Source of the DNA: WTJX01 sp045106295
Lineage (GTDB): Bacteria > Bacteroidota > Bacteroidia > Cytophagales > JAAEPT01
NCBI GenBank assembly: GCA_045106295.1
Contig: JBGCEI010000089.1
Span: 1-18,495, forward strand
Reading direction: 5' to 3'
DNA length: 18,495 nt
The translations under genes and the position numbers were made by a program. How positions within the stretch are numbered: position 1 is the stretch's first letter; the number at the start of each line of letters is the position of its first letter. The notes under the pieces were generated by a model. The model had not been told where the DNA came from. It saw nothing but the letters and a program-made list of their open reading frames with translations, and did no database searches. Shown in pieces: positions 1 to 7,677 of the stretch.

Positions 1-381
1 GTAGTAGATGAATATGGTGGTACTTCTGGCCTAGTAACTATGGAAGATGTGTTGGAAGAAATAGTAGGTGAAATAAATGATGAATTTGACGACGACGATA
101 TTAATTACAAAAAAATTGATTCTCTAACCTATATTTTTGAGGCTAAAACTTCCTTAAATGATTTTTATAAAATAACAGACGTCCCTTCTGGTTATTTTGA
201 CGAAATAAAAGGAGAAAGCGAATCTTTGGGAGGTTTGATCTTAGAATTGAATACTAGCCTACCAAAAGTAAGTGAGCAAATTAAATATGAGGGGTTTATT
301 TTTTATATTGAATCTGTCAACAACAAAAGAATTAAGCGGGTTAGGGTAACAGTAGACCCTAAATCCATTGATACACAATAA
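1..381 (+). CDS. gldE: GldE, gliding-associated CorC/HlyC-family protein (3' part only)
   Basis: The reading frame is open from base 1, so the N-terminal membrane (DUF21/CNNM) region and the first CBS domain lie outside the window. The visible 126 residues start in the end of the second CBS domain, with the family signature DEYGGTSGLVTMEDVLEEIVG at its start, followed by an acidic linker and a CorC/HlyC transporter-associated domain (about residues 30-120 of the fragment). The CorC/HlyC family is broad and includes magnesium/cobalt efflux factors. The assignment to GldE rests mainly on gldD starting 10 bases downstream, the usual gldE-gldD pair of gliding Bacteroidota. GldE is known to be linked functionally to GldD in gliding, but its molecular role is unclear. 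It should be an inner-membrane protein with this part in the cytoplasm. A generic CorC-type transporter is the alternative. Confidence 0.85.
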   Translation, partial: VVDEYGGTSGLVTMEDVLEEIVGEINDEFDDDDINYKKIDSLTYIFEAKTSLNDFYKITDVPSGYFDEIKGESESLGGLILELNTSLPKVSEQIKYEGFIFYIESVNNKRIKRVRVTVDPKSIDTQ

Positions 382-391
382 AATACATCTA

Positions 392-985
392 ATGAAAAAT
401 AAAACCGTAAGGCTATTATTTTTAATATCTCTACCCTTATTTGTTAGTAGTGGATGTAGTTCTGATTACATCCCAAAACCAAAAGGGTATAATCACATAG
501 AAATACCTGAGCACGATTACCTGACTTATACTGAACAAGGAATACCATATAGTTTTGAATTATCTAAGCAAGCTACTATTGCTAATGACACCTTTGGAAT
601 AGTAGGTGATGGGTGGAAGATTATCAGTTACCCTGATCTAAATGCCAGTATTTATGTGACTTACGAACCTATTCGTAGCAAGAGAGAGAGTTATGATTTG
701 ATTAGTGACTCCTATAAAATTGCCTACAAGCATGATGTGAAGGCTTATGCGATAGAAAGAAGGTTAGCGCACACAAAAGAAGGGCAACCAGTAATTGTGT
801 TTGAATTAGAAGGGGAAGTTCCTAGTCCTTACCAGTTTTTTACACACGATAGCGATACGGCTAATTATTTCAGAGGAGCGGTTTACTTTCCTATTGCCAC
901 AAAAAATGACTCTTTACGCCCTGTAATTAACTACATTACGGAAGACATGAATCACTTGATTAGTACGTTTGAGTGGAAGAAATAA
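392..985 (+). CDS. gldD: GldD, gliding motility lipoprotein
   Basis: This encodes a 197-residue lipoprotein. Residues 1-21 form a signal peptide (MKNKTVRLLF then a hydrophobic stretch) ending in a lipobox-like SSGC with the acylated cysteine at residue 22. The mature start PKPKGYNHIEIPEHDY is typical of GldD. GldD is required for gliding and is needed, directly or through protein stability, for type IX secretion in Flavobacterium; its biochemical activity is unknown. The start is the ATG at 392. An in-frame TTG at 368 lies inside the gldE stop region and would add a pointless polar extension, so I rejected it. The gene follows gldE by 10 bases, implying co-transcription, and is closed by the hairpin at 997-1029. 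The lipobox has serine rather than leucine at -3, which is slightly weak. Identity is confident from the N-terminal motif plus the neighbour. Confidence 0.88.
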   Translation: MKNKTVRLLFLISLPLFVSSGCSSDYIPKPKGYNHIEIPEHDYLTYTEQGIPYSFELSKQATIANDTFGIVGDGWKIISYPDLNASIYVTYEPIRSKRESYDLISDSYKIAYKHDVKAYAIERRLAHTKEGQPVIVFELEGEVPSPYQFFTHDSDTANYFRGAVYFPIATKNDSLRPVINYITEDMNHLISTFEWKK

Positions 986-996
986 AAGAACATAAA

Positions 997-1029
997 AAAA
1001 GCTAATCCAACTTGATTGGATTAGCTTTT
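997..1029. terminator. Bidirectional intrinsic terminator between gldD and a convergent lipoprotein gene
   Basis: A perfect 14-base inverted repeat (997-1010 and 1016-1029, arm AAAAGCTAATCCAA) encloses a 5-base loop. The arms begin and end in A and T runs, so a U-tract follows the hairpin on either strand. It lies 12 bases after the gldD stop and 22 bases beyond the end of the opposing gene at 1052, as expected for a terminator shared by convergent transcripts. Confidence 0.85.
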
Positions 1030-1051
1030 AGATTAATGAATTAAAAATTTA

Positions 1052-1813
1052 TTACTTTGATAGTTGTTGAATAGGCGTAATATCTTCGCCGGCTGAATTC
1101 CATTCTAAAACAAGGTCTCCATCATAATACAATTTACCACTATTATTTGAATATAAATAGATCTGATATTGACCAGAATTATTTTCCACTGATACAGATT
1201 TATAACCTAGATTTGTCGATGACTTAAATGAAGAACTCCCATCTTCTTCAGACCACTCTAGATACATATACCCAGACACAGAACCTTCGTATTCTAAATG
1301 CCCACAAAACTCATTTTTACACTGGCTAGCGTTTACATCGTAAGAATAGCCGTATTCAGTCTGTTTTGCTGGTAATGACAACATGCTTTTAGAATAATCC
1401 CAAGAATAATATGCATCAGATTCATCTGCTACTCTTTTTTCTATTTTTTCTGTTAAATCAGAATCTGTAAAGTCTAATAGATGATCGTATCCTCCTTCTG
1501 TCCATTGATACCTTTCAGTTGGAAGCCCTCTTGCAACAAGAGTTGATAGGTCTGTTTTAGACGTACCTACAGGTACAATCAAATCATCTTTATAAACTAA
1601 TGCCTCATCGAGAAGGTCCTGTAATGCAATTGCATCAGTATTACTTCGTAATGCTGCAGGGATCAAATTCAGTGCACTTTCATTAATTCTTAATCCGTCT
1701 GTAGCAGGATTATAGATATCTGTAGTAGAATCATCGTTTTCATCTTTATCACAAGATGTAAAGAATAAAATACCTAAAAATAAAGTAGGTAGTATAAGAT
1801 GTTTAATTTTCAT
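1052..1813 (-). CDS. Hypothetical lipoprotein
   Basis: I do not recognise this gene. It encodes 253 residues beginning MKIKHLILPT, with a hydrophobic core and lipobox FTSC giving an acylated cysteine at residue 21. The cysteine is followed by an acidic stretch (DKDENDDSTT), common in Bacteroidota lipoproteins; acidic residues here can relate to surface export in some members of the phylum, but that is inference. The middle is mixed helical. The C-terminal third is rich in Tyr, Ser, Gly and alternating hydrophobics, suggesting a small beta domain. It has a close cysteine pair (CKNEFC) that could form a disulfide or bind metal. The start is the ATG at 1813; a GTG two codons earlier is also possible. 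It follows recJ by 32 bases on the same strand and is probably the last gene of the rmuC-recJ transcript. Neither T9SS nor DNA-repair function can be inferred from sequence. Confidence 0.75.
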   Translation of the reverse strand: MKIKHLILPTLFLGILFFTSCDKDENDDSTTDIYNPATDGLRINESALNLIPAALRSNTDAIALQDLLDEALVYKDDLIVPVGTSKTDLSTLVARGLPTERYQWTEGGYDHLLDFTDSDLTEKIEKRVADESDAYYSWDYSKSMLSLPAKQTEYGYSYDVNASQCKNEFCGHLEYEGSVSGYMYLEWSEEDGSSSFKSSTNLGYKSVSVENNSGQYQIYLYSNNSGKLYYDGDLVLEWNSAGEDITPIQQLSK

Positions 1814-1845
1814 AATCACTTTTTTAAAGTTTCAGTTAACCAAAT

Positions 1846-3576
1846 CTACGTTTTTTTCTTAGAAAAATAATGGGTTAGTCTAATATCTTTAATCATCAAC
1901 TGTAAGGACGTTTTTCCTCTAAACTCATTTTTATCTATTTGATAACAAACATCAAACATCGAATCAGGGTTGTTTTCTAATAGTTGATACTCTTCTAACA
2001 TATTGAATCCAATTCCATCTAATACACCCAGATCTGTACGAATAGCTATTTTTAGATGTGCTTCTTTCAATAATCTAATAGTACCAATTTTCACTTTTCT
2101 GGTCAAAAAAATGGGCTGCATATTGGCGGGACCGAAAGGGGATAACTGACAAATAATATCATAACATTTATTCGTAATAAAACCTAATGGTACTTCCGCA
2201 TCAATAGTTAGTTTAGGAATCAACTGATCTTTTTCTATTGTTCTTCTAACCGCAGCATCAAATTGTGTTTTGAATAGTTTAAAGTTCTCTGGAAGAAGAG
2301 TTAGGCCTGCGGCATACTTATGACCTCCAAATTGCTCTAACAACTCGCTACATTCGTTTATAGCTGCATAAATATCGTAGCCCGCTACAGACCGAGCTGA
2401 ACCAACTAATTTTCCGTTGGATTCAGTCAAAATAATGGTAGGCCTGTAATATGACTCTATACATCTTGATGCCACTATTCCTATAACGCCCTTATGCCAA
2501 TCGTCTTTGTAAAGAACGGTGGTTACTTTGTTATCAAAATCAGAATCATCTTGAATAAACTGTTTTGCCTGCTCTGTAATAGTCGCATCTAATTCTCGCC
2601 TGTCTGTATTTGTTCCATTAATATCTTCTGCTAATTGAAGTGCTTGATCTTTATCTATACAGGTCAATAATTTCACGGCAAAGTGAGCGTGTTTTATCCT
2701 CCCTGCCGCATTAATACGTGGACCTATGCCAAAAACAATATTTGTAATGGTTAGCTCTTTCTGAAAAGAAGAAAGTGCTATTAGTGCTGCAATACCTGGC
2801 AATGGGTCTGCATTTATCTTTTGTAAGCCTAAATAACTCAATACTCTATTCTCACCCACAAGAGGAACAATATCAGAAGCAGTAGCAATGACTACAAAAT
2901 CTAAATAGTGTAATAAGTTTTCAATAGGAATTTGTTGTTGAATACTAAAAGCTTGTAATAGTTTGAAGCCTACTCCACAACCACACAATTCCTTAAAAGG
3001 GTAGTCGCATTCTTTTTGTTTTGGATCAAGTATAGCTACAGCATCAGGAAGATTATCTCCTGGTAAATGATGATCACAAATAATTACATCAATTTCATGT
3101 TCTTTAGCTAAAGCTACTGCATCAATAGCACGGATACCACAATCTAAGGTAATAATAAGACCAGCACCTTCTTGACGGGCATAATTTATCCCTTTTGTAG
3201 ATACACCATAGCCTTCCGAATATCGGTCTGGAATGTAGTATACAATGTTTGAATAAATAGTAGATAAAAAGCTGTAAACTAGGGAAACAGAAGAACAGCC
3301 ATCTACATCGTAGTCACCATAAACAACTATTTTTTCGCCTGAAGCAATTGCCTTTGATAACCGTTCTACCGCTACATCCATCCCTTTCATTAAAAAAGGA
3401 TCATGCAAATCTTCTACCGATGGTCTAAAAAATAGTTTTGCTTGGTCAAACGCATCAATCCCTCTCTGTAAAAGAATGGAAGCTAAAAAAGGGTTGATGT
3501 TTAGCTTTTTAGAGAGCTCTTCTGTTTTAATAGAATCAGAAGGCGTTTTTACTACCCATTTCTTCTTCACCCCCAT
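1846..3576 (-). CDS. recJ: RecJ, single-stranded-DNA-specific 5'-3' exonuclease
   Basis: This encodes 576 residues, full length for the family. RecJ degrades single-stranded DNA 5' to 3' in recombination, mismatch and base-excision repair, in the cytoplasm. The DHH phosphoesterase motifs are intact: motif I GDYDVDG (residues 87-93), motif II TLDCGIR (143-149) and DHH (168-170), giving the two-metal site. The GIGPRINAAGR motif (283-293) and a DHHA1 domain with HKGVIGIVASR (361-371), GSARS (392-396) and GGHKYAAG (417-424) follow; the C-terminal part matches the RecJ OB domain. The ATG at 3576 abuts the rmuC stop codon with no spacing (TAAATG), implying translational coupling. All signature residues are present, so an active enzyme is expected. 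Confidence 0.97.
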   Translation of the reverse strand: MGVKKKWVVKTPSDSIKTEELSKKLNINPFLASILLQRGIDAFDQAKLFFRPSVEDLHDPFLMKGMDVAVERLSKAIASGEKIVVYGDYDVDGCSSVSLVYSFLSTIYSNIVYYIPDRYSEGYGVSTKGINYARQEGAGLIITLDCGIRAIDAVALAKEHEIDVIICDHHLPGDNLPDAVAILDPKQKECDYPFKELCGCGVGFKLLQAFSIQQQIPIENLLHYLDFVVIATASDIVPLVGENRVLSYLGLQKINADPLPGIAALIALSSFQKELTITNIVFGIGPRINAAGRIKHAHFAVKLLTCIDKDQALQLAEDINGTNTDRRELDATITEQAKQFIQDDSDFDNKVTTVLYKDDWHKGVIGIVASRCIESYYRPTIILTESNGKLVGSARSVAGYDIYAAINECSELLEQFGGHKYAAGLTLLPENFKLFKTQFDAAVRRTIEKDQLIPKLTIDAEVPLGFITNKCYDIICQLSPFGPANMQPIFLTRKVKIGTIRLLKEAHLKIAIRTDLGVLDGIGFNMLEEYQLLENNPDSMFDVCYQIDKNEFRGKTSLQLMIKDIRLTHYFSKKKT

Positions 3577-4932
3577 TTACTCATTATCTTCTTCTTGACT
3601 GTCTAAAGGTAAAGAATCAAGCATATCTTCTGGTAAACTTTTCACTGCTTTAGCTCCTAGTTTTCTAATTTTCTCGGCTCTCCCTATCAAATTACCGCTA
3701 CCTGATTGTAGTTTATTCATTGCGCCGTCGTATACGTTTTGAGTAGCGCTAATCGATTTACCCATTTTTTGCATATCCTCTACAAAACCTACAAATTTAT
3801 CATAGAGTGCTCCTCCTTGTCTTGCTATCTCTAAGGCATATTTGTTTTGCTTGTCTTGTTTCCAAATAGAAGCAATTGTACTCAACGTAGCCAATAAGGT
3901 GCTTGGACTTACCAACACAATTTTCTGATCCCATGCATAATTGAACAACTCTTGATCTTCTTGTACCGCTGCAGTAAAGGATGGCTCTATTGGCATAAAT
4001 AAGAGTACAAATTCAGGTGAATTTAATCCATCTCCTGTCTCATACGATTTATTACTTAAACCTTTAATATGGGCTTTTACCGAGTTAACATGTTGCTTCA
4101 AGTATGTTTTCTTAAGGTCTAAGTCTTCTTCATTTACAAACCTATCGTAATCAACAAGAGAAACTTTAGAATCTATGATAATATGTTTCTTATCAGGAAG
4201 GTTTACAATAACATCAGGCTGTATTCTGGCACCTTCTACATTGGTAGTAGAATATTGCACTTCGTACTCTGATCCTTTTACCAAACCCGAACGTTCCAAT
4301 ACTCTCTCTAAAATAACCTCTCCCCAGTTACCTTGTTTCTTGGTATCTCCTTTTAATGCTTTAGTTAAATTATTAGTCTCTTGAGACATCTGCTTATTGA
4401 GGTCAGCAAGCATTTGAACTTCTCTCTTGAGCGATACTTTTTCTTTGTCTGAATCTTCTATTTTTCGTTCAAAATTGGTCAGTTTTTCTTTCAGAGGTTT
4501 TAGGATAAGATCCATTCTATCATGACTCGTCTTAGACAGTTGATCTGAATTGTTTTTTAGAATTTTACCTGCTATATTTTCAAATTGGGTAGTTAATTGC
4601 TCGTGCAATTTTTTCCTTTCTACTTCTTGGTTACTCAGTTTTTCTTCTTGGTTTTTAAAATGCACTTCTGCTCCTGCCAACCTAGCTTCTAGCTTGGTAA
4701 TCACTTCTATCTTTTCACTTATTTCCAATTCTAATAAGCTTATTCTCTCCTTCCCTTCACCTAGCTGTTCATCTTTAGTAGAAATCATTACTTTTTGTTG
4801 GTCTCGTTCTTTCTCTGCCGATACCAATAAAGAACGATCAACCTGATCTAATGATTTGTTTTTAAAATAAAAAACAAGAAACCCAAACAGAAACCCTAAA
4901 CCAACGCCAATAAACAAATAAGCTATTATCAC
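3577..4932 (-). CDS. rmuC: RmuC-family DNA recombination protein
   Basis: This encodes 451 residues. Residues 2-23 form an N-terminal membrane anchor (IIAYLFIGVGLGFLFGFLVF). Residues 30-195 are a long heptad-rich Glu/Lys coiled coil. The conserved RmuC core begins at QGNWGE (200-205) and has QPDVIV (238-243) and IIIDSKVSL (251-259), matching the predicted PD-(D/E)xK-like nuclease core with Asp240, Asp254 and Lys256. RmuC limits DNA inversions at short repeats in E. coli; its substrate is not firmly known. The start is GTG at 4932: no ATG lies upstream in frame before the gldN terminator, and the next ATG (residue 49) would delete the anchor. The stop touches the recJ start, so the two form an operon. 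The acidic tail DSQEEDNE is unremarkable. Confidence 0.93.
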   Translation of the reverse strand: MIIAYLFIGVGLGFLFGFLVFYFKNKSLDQVDRSLLVSAEKERDQQKVMISTKDEQLGEGKERISLLELEISEKIEVITKLEARLAGAEVHFKNQEEKLSNQEVERKKLHEQLTTQFENIAGKILKNNSDQLSKTSHDRMDLILKPLKEKLTNFERKIEDSDKEKVSLKREVQMLADLNKQMSQETNNLTKALKGDTKKQGNWGEVILERVLERSGLVKGSEYEVQYSTTNVEGARIQPDVIVNLPDKKHIIIDSKVSLVDYDRFVNEEDLDLKKTYLKQHVNSVKAHIKGLSNKSYETGDGLNSPEFVLLFMPIEPSFTAAVQEDQELFNYAWDQKIVLVSPSTLLATLSTIASIWKQDKQNKYALEIARQGGALYDKFVGFVEDMQKMGKSISATQNVYDGAMNKLQSGSGNLIGRAEKIRKLGAKAVKSLPEDMLDSLPLDSQEEDNE

Positions 4933-4958
4933 TTGATGTATTTTATTTACTTTAAACC

Positions 4959-4988
4959 AAAAAAAAGGAAGAACTAATGTCCTTCCTT
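4959..4988 (-). terminator. Intrinsic terminator of the gldKLMN operon
   Basis: Read on the minus strand, AAGGAAG and CTTCCTT (4988-4982 and 4971-4965) form a 7-base stem around a 10-base loop, followed immediately by a run of eight T. It lies 30 bases after the gldN stop and 27 bases before the rmuC start, so it probably separates the gliding operon from rmuC-recJ. The stem is short, so read-through is likely. Confidence 0.65.
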
Positions 4989-5017
4989 CTTAAATTTTTC
5001 TTGTTATAAAACTTGAC

Positions 5018-6007
5018 TTAGTATGACCACAGATTGTGTTCAAATTCAAGTAGTTTATTTTCCTCATATCTAGCCGCCTGAATTCCAGCTCCAGGATCAC
5101 CACCATAGATATCTGTAATAGTTCTATTTTGTGGGTCACTCATTCTAGTTAAATAAGAAGAAAACAATCTTAATTTAAAAGCATCGGCAATACTCTTATG
5201 CTCCTTATCGTTGTATGGGTTAAACCATATTGCCTTAGGGTTATTCGTAAACACTTTTTCAACTAACTCTTTGTATGAAAAAGAAGCAACCGTTTCTTCA
5301 ATGCCTTTTAGATTGTCTGGATGATCTGCAGGAATTAATAGAGTGAATGCTAAAATATCTTTTACCATTCTAGATCGTTGTTTATCAAAGATAATATCTT
5401 CTTTCAACTCTAGCTGCCACAAGTCTTTACCTGCATAATAAAACACTTCACCTGCCTTTTTTTCTGCTGGTTTCTTCTCTTCAGCAGCACCGCCTCCTCC
5501 AAAAGGGTCGTCTCCACCACCACCGAAACCGAATGGATCATCTCCACCACCTCCGAAACCAAATGGATCATCTCCACCACCTCCGAAACCGAATGGATCA
5601 TCTCCACCGCCTCCGCCACCGTCTCCGCCACCGTCTCCGCCAAGGAATTCTAGTTCATCATCGCTATATGCTTCTTCGGCTGAAGGAATCACTAATTTTT
5701 CCATAAACTCTTCAGTAGTCAATGGAGTACCATCAGATAACGAATCTGTTTTCCATGGTTGAATTAGTCCTTTTTTTACTGCATCTATAATTACCTGAGT
5801 AACTTCCATACCCGAAGCAAAAAAGGGTTGGTTTTGCTTTTCTCTAAGATCCATCATTCTCCATAATGATTTTTTATACATTATATGAGATTCTGGAATA
5901 GGATCAGCAGAAAACTTGTTTACTCCTCTATCATCCAAATTTACACTCTGAGCAGAAGCACAAAATGAAAAACCAACTAATGATACTAGAACACCTAACT
6001 TTTTCAT
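5018..6007 (-). CDS. gldN: GldN, T9SS/gliding ring protein with Gly-rich repeat insertion
   Basis: GldN (PorN) is a periplasmic protein that binds the GldK lipoprotein to form the large T9SS ring beneath the outer membrane, and contacts GldM. The 329-residue product has a signal peptide (residues 1-20, MKKLGVLVSL...CASAQ) and a conserved N-terminal half containing YKKSLWRMMDLREKQNQPFF (44-63). Residues 123-173 are a low-complexity insertion: Gly/Asp stretches then four copies of GGGGDDPFGF-type repeats, followed by a Lys/Glu/Ala spacer (174-187). The conserved C-terminal half resumes at VFYYAGKDLWQLELKEDIIFD and includes the ending region EFEHNLWSY. It is the last gene of gldKLMN, 12 bases after gldM, and ends at a hairpin. 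Identity comes from the family motifs and the gene order. The repeat is encoded by a 30-base DNA repeat and looks like a variable linker between two folded halves. Confidence 0.95.
   Translation of the reverse strand: MKKLGVLVSLVGFSFCASAQSVNLDDRGVNKFSADPIPESHIMYKKSLWRMMDLREKQNQPFFASGMEVTQVIIDAVKKGLIQPWKTDSLSDGTPLTTEEFMEKLVIPSAEEAYSDDELEFLGGDGGGDGGGGGGDDPFGFGGGGDDPFGFGGGGDDPFGFGGGGDDPFGGGGAAEEKKPAEKKAGEVFYYAGKDLWQLELKEDIIFDKQRSRMVKDILAFTLLIPADHPDNLKGIEETVASFSYKELVEKVFTNNPKAIWFNPYNDKEHKSIADAFKLRLFSSYLTRMSDPQNRTITDIYGGDPGAGIQAARYEENKLLEFEHNLWSY
5491..5642 (-). repeat. 30-base in-frame tandem repeat within gldN
   Basis: Three near-identical 30-base units lie at 5511-5540, 5541-5570 and 5571-5600, differing at only one or two positions. 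A degenerate partial unit (5491-5510) and a short-period CCGTCTCCGCCA-type stretch (5601-5642) flank them. In protein, each unit encodes one GGGGDDPFGF decapeptide. The unit length is a multiple of three, so gain or loss of copies by slippage would keep frame. The tract is clearly GC-richer than its AT-rich surroundings. This is a coding minisatellite, not a CRISPR, because there are no spacers. Confidence 0.92.
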
Positions 6008-6019
6008 AACATCTATTTT

Positions 6020-7621
6020 TTAAATTATTGGCACGTTTATCAGCGCAGAAGTTGCTGATAACTTCACCTTTTCACTACCACCTGTATATGTTCTTCGAAC
6101 AACAGACTTAATTTCTATCAAAAGTCTATCTCCAGGTCTAGCAGCAAGACTCCTCGTAGAAGCTGGATAGGATACCCTCCCTACTGGCTTTTTACCTCTT
6201 ACTAGAATGATATCTGCTTCACGAACAGTGTACTTAGCATCCTTTGGTAAAAAATCAGAAAATCCTTTATCAGCAACCGCTAATAATTTAACTCCTTTCC
6301 CAACTTTTGTGGAAGAAACCCCTTGCTTGGTATTAGCTGTTTGTCCAGCAATTTTAATCTGTATTTCTGGCTTAGGAACAAGTCTTACACCAAATTTTTC
6401 AGTACCAATTCTATTTCCATCACTCTTAACCGTTAGGTTAATTGATTTTTTAGATGGGATAATTACAATTTCTCCTTTTTTCTTAGGGTTAGCTTTTACA
6501 ACACCTTCACCAGCACCTAAAGAAAAAGTAGGGTTATAATAAGAACCTAAAGCAGGTACGTTAATCACTAATTCATTACCACAATTCCTATACAATGCTT
6601 GCACTGATGCAGACTGAACTTGAATAACAGGTTTTGAAACCGTATACTCAACAGGGAAGACCATAGTAGTATCTTGTAATTTGATAGCTGCTTTATACGA
6701 CTGTTTTGAAAAACCATCTTTATCGTACTTTGTAGCAGATACTTTATTTTTAAACTTACCCATACCACTACTAGGATCAATAACAGTACTTCTCCCATTA
6801 ATCGTAATTTCTGGTTTCAATGAACTAGAGAATGCTGTAACAAAAATTTCTCCTTCAATATCTGTACCAGCAGCTACTACAGATGATTTCAACCTGTACA
6901 TCCCTACTAATTTATCGAACTTATAGTCTTTCACACCCACTTGATTAGCTAAAGCATTCAGTACTTCATGCTCATACTGAACTATTTTAGACTCTCTTTC
7001 ACTAAGAGTTGCCATAGCCGCAATTACAGGAGTACTCGTAAAGTTCAACTCTACCCAGTCTTTACCCGTTTGGTGATCATCCTTAGCAAAAAGTGGATCA
7101 TCTTTAGCACTTTTAGTCAATGACTCCAACGGCTTTCTGCCAAGGGATTTTAATGTAGCATTTATGTCTGCAACATATACTTCTATTAGCTTCTTTAGCT
7201 TATAACCTTCTCCACTTTTAGACTCTCCTGGTCCAACCAAAAGGTTTGCTACAGATTCTTCGTCTTTCATCCCTTTAGGCTTCTTGTTTTCATCTCGCCC
7301 ACCAGATTTTTTAACTAACGCTTCCCTGATCTCTTCAATTTTAGCATTCAGATTAAGCGCCTTCTGCCTCACCTCTTTAGCAGATTCAAGTGCCTTTACT
7401 TCATTAGCTTTACTCCCTCTTTTTTCAACTTCACTTTCCATTGAGTTGATGATAACAGCACTCTGTTCATATTCAGCATCTACTGCATGTCTCAAACTTT
7501 GATCGAGAAAATAAAACTTATCGAGAATAGCCCCACTTACTTGAAGCGCCATCATTGCAATAAGTACCAAGTACATCAGACTTATCATCTTTTGTCTTGG
7601 GGTTTCCTTACCTCCAGCCAT
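6020..7621 (-). CDS. gldM: GldM, T9SS/gliding motor stalk protein
   Basis: This encodes 533 residues, close to known GldM/PorM length. The N terminus MAGGKETPRQKMISLMYLVL is diagnostic. A short cytoplasmic segment carries Arg9, the residue reported to interact with the conserved GldL glutamate. One transmembrane helix (about 12-33) follows. A helical periplasmic domain rich in Lys/Glu (about 35-230) and then beta-rich domains form the long rod that spans the periplasm and touches the GldK/GldN ring. With GldL this makes the proton-motive-force-driven rotary motor that powers secretion and gliding. Two cysteines do not stand out as a motif. It lies 56 bases downstream of gldL and 12 bases upstream of gldN. 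The start ATG at 7621 is fixed by the family's conserved N terminus. Confidence 0.97.
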   Translation of the reverse strand: MAGGKETPRQKMISLMYLVLIAMMALQVSGAILDKFYFLDQSLRHAVDAEYEQSAVIINSMESEVEKRGSKANEVKALESAKEVRQKALNLNAKIEEIREALVKKSGGRDENKKPKGMKDEESVANLLVGPGESKSGEGYKLKKLIEVYVADINATLKSLGRKPLESLTKSAKDDPLFAKDDHQTGKDWVELNFTSTPVIAAMATLSERESKIVQYEHEVLNALANQVGVKDYKFDKLVGMYRLKSSVVAAGTDIEGEIFVTAFSSSLKPEITINGRSTVIDPSSGMGKFKNKVSATKYDKDGFSKQSYKAAIKLQDTTMVFPVEYTVSKPVIQVQSASVQALYRNCGNELVINVPALGSYYNPTFSLGAGEGVVKANPKKKGEIVIIPSKKSINLTVKSDGNRIGTEKFGVRLVPKPEIQIKIAGQTANTKQGVSSTKVGKGVKLLAVADKGFSDFLPKDAKYTVREADIILVRGKKPVGRVSYPASTRSLAARPGDRLLIEIKSVVRRTYTGGSEKVKLSATSALINVPII

Positions 7622-7677
7622 AGTATCTTACTTTTATATTTTTAAATTAAAATTTTATTCAGTTACTTAATTCCTAA

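Noticed and set aside
368..391. TTG start extending GldD by eight residues
   Set aside because: It overlaps the gldE stop region and would put a polar extension before a good signal peptide; the ATG at 392 fits better.
4550..4846. 98-codon open frame on the plus strand opposite rmuC
   Set aside because: It is antisense to the coiled-coil region; Ser/Leu-rich composition is the expected mirror of Glu/Lys-rich coding DNA, and there is no supporting start context.
5511..5600. Three 30-base repeats suggesting a CRISPR array
   Set aside because: The units are directly adjacent with no spacers, lie in frame inside gldN and encode a glycine-rich peptide repeat.
5410..5643. Open frame on the minus strand inside gldN in another phase (Val/Glu-rich repeat peptide)
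   Set aside because: It exists only because the 30-base repeat is free of stops in another phase; gldN's conserved frame covers it.
7630..7665. AT-only palindromic stretch between gldL and gldM
   Set aside because: It lacks G/C pairs and a T-run in terminator position and is expected by chance in this AT-rich DNA.
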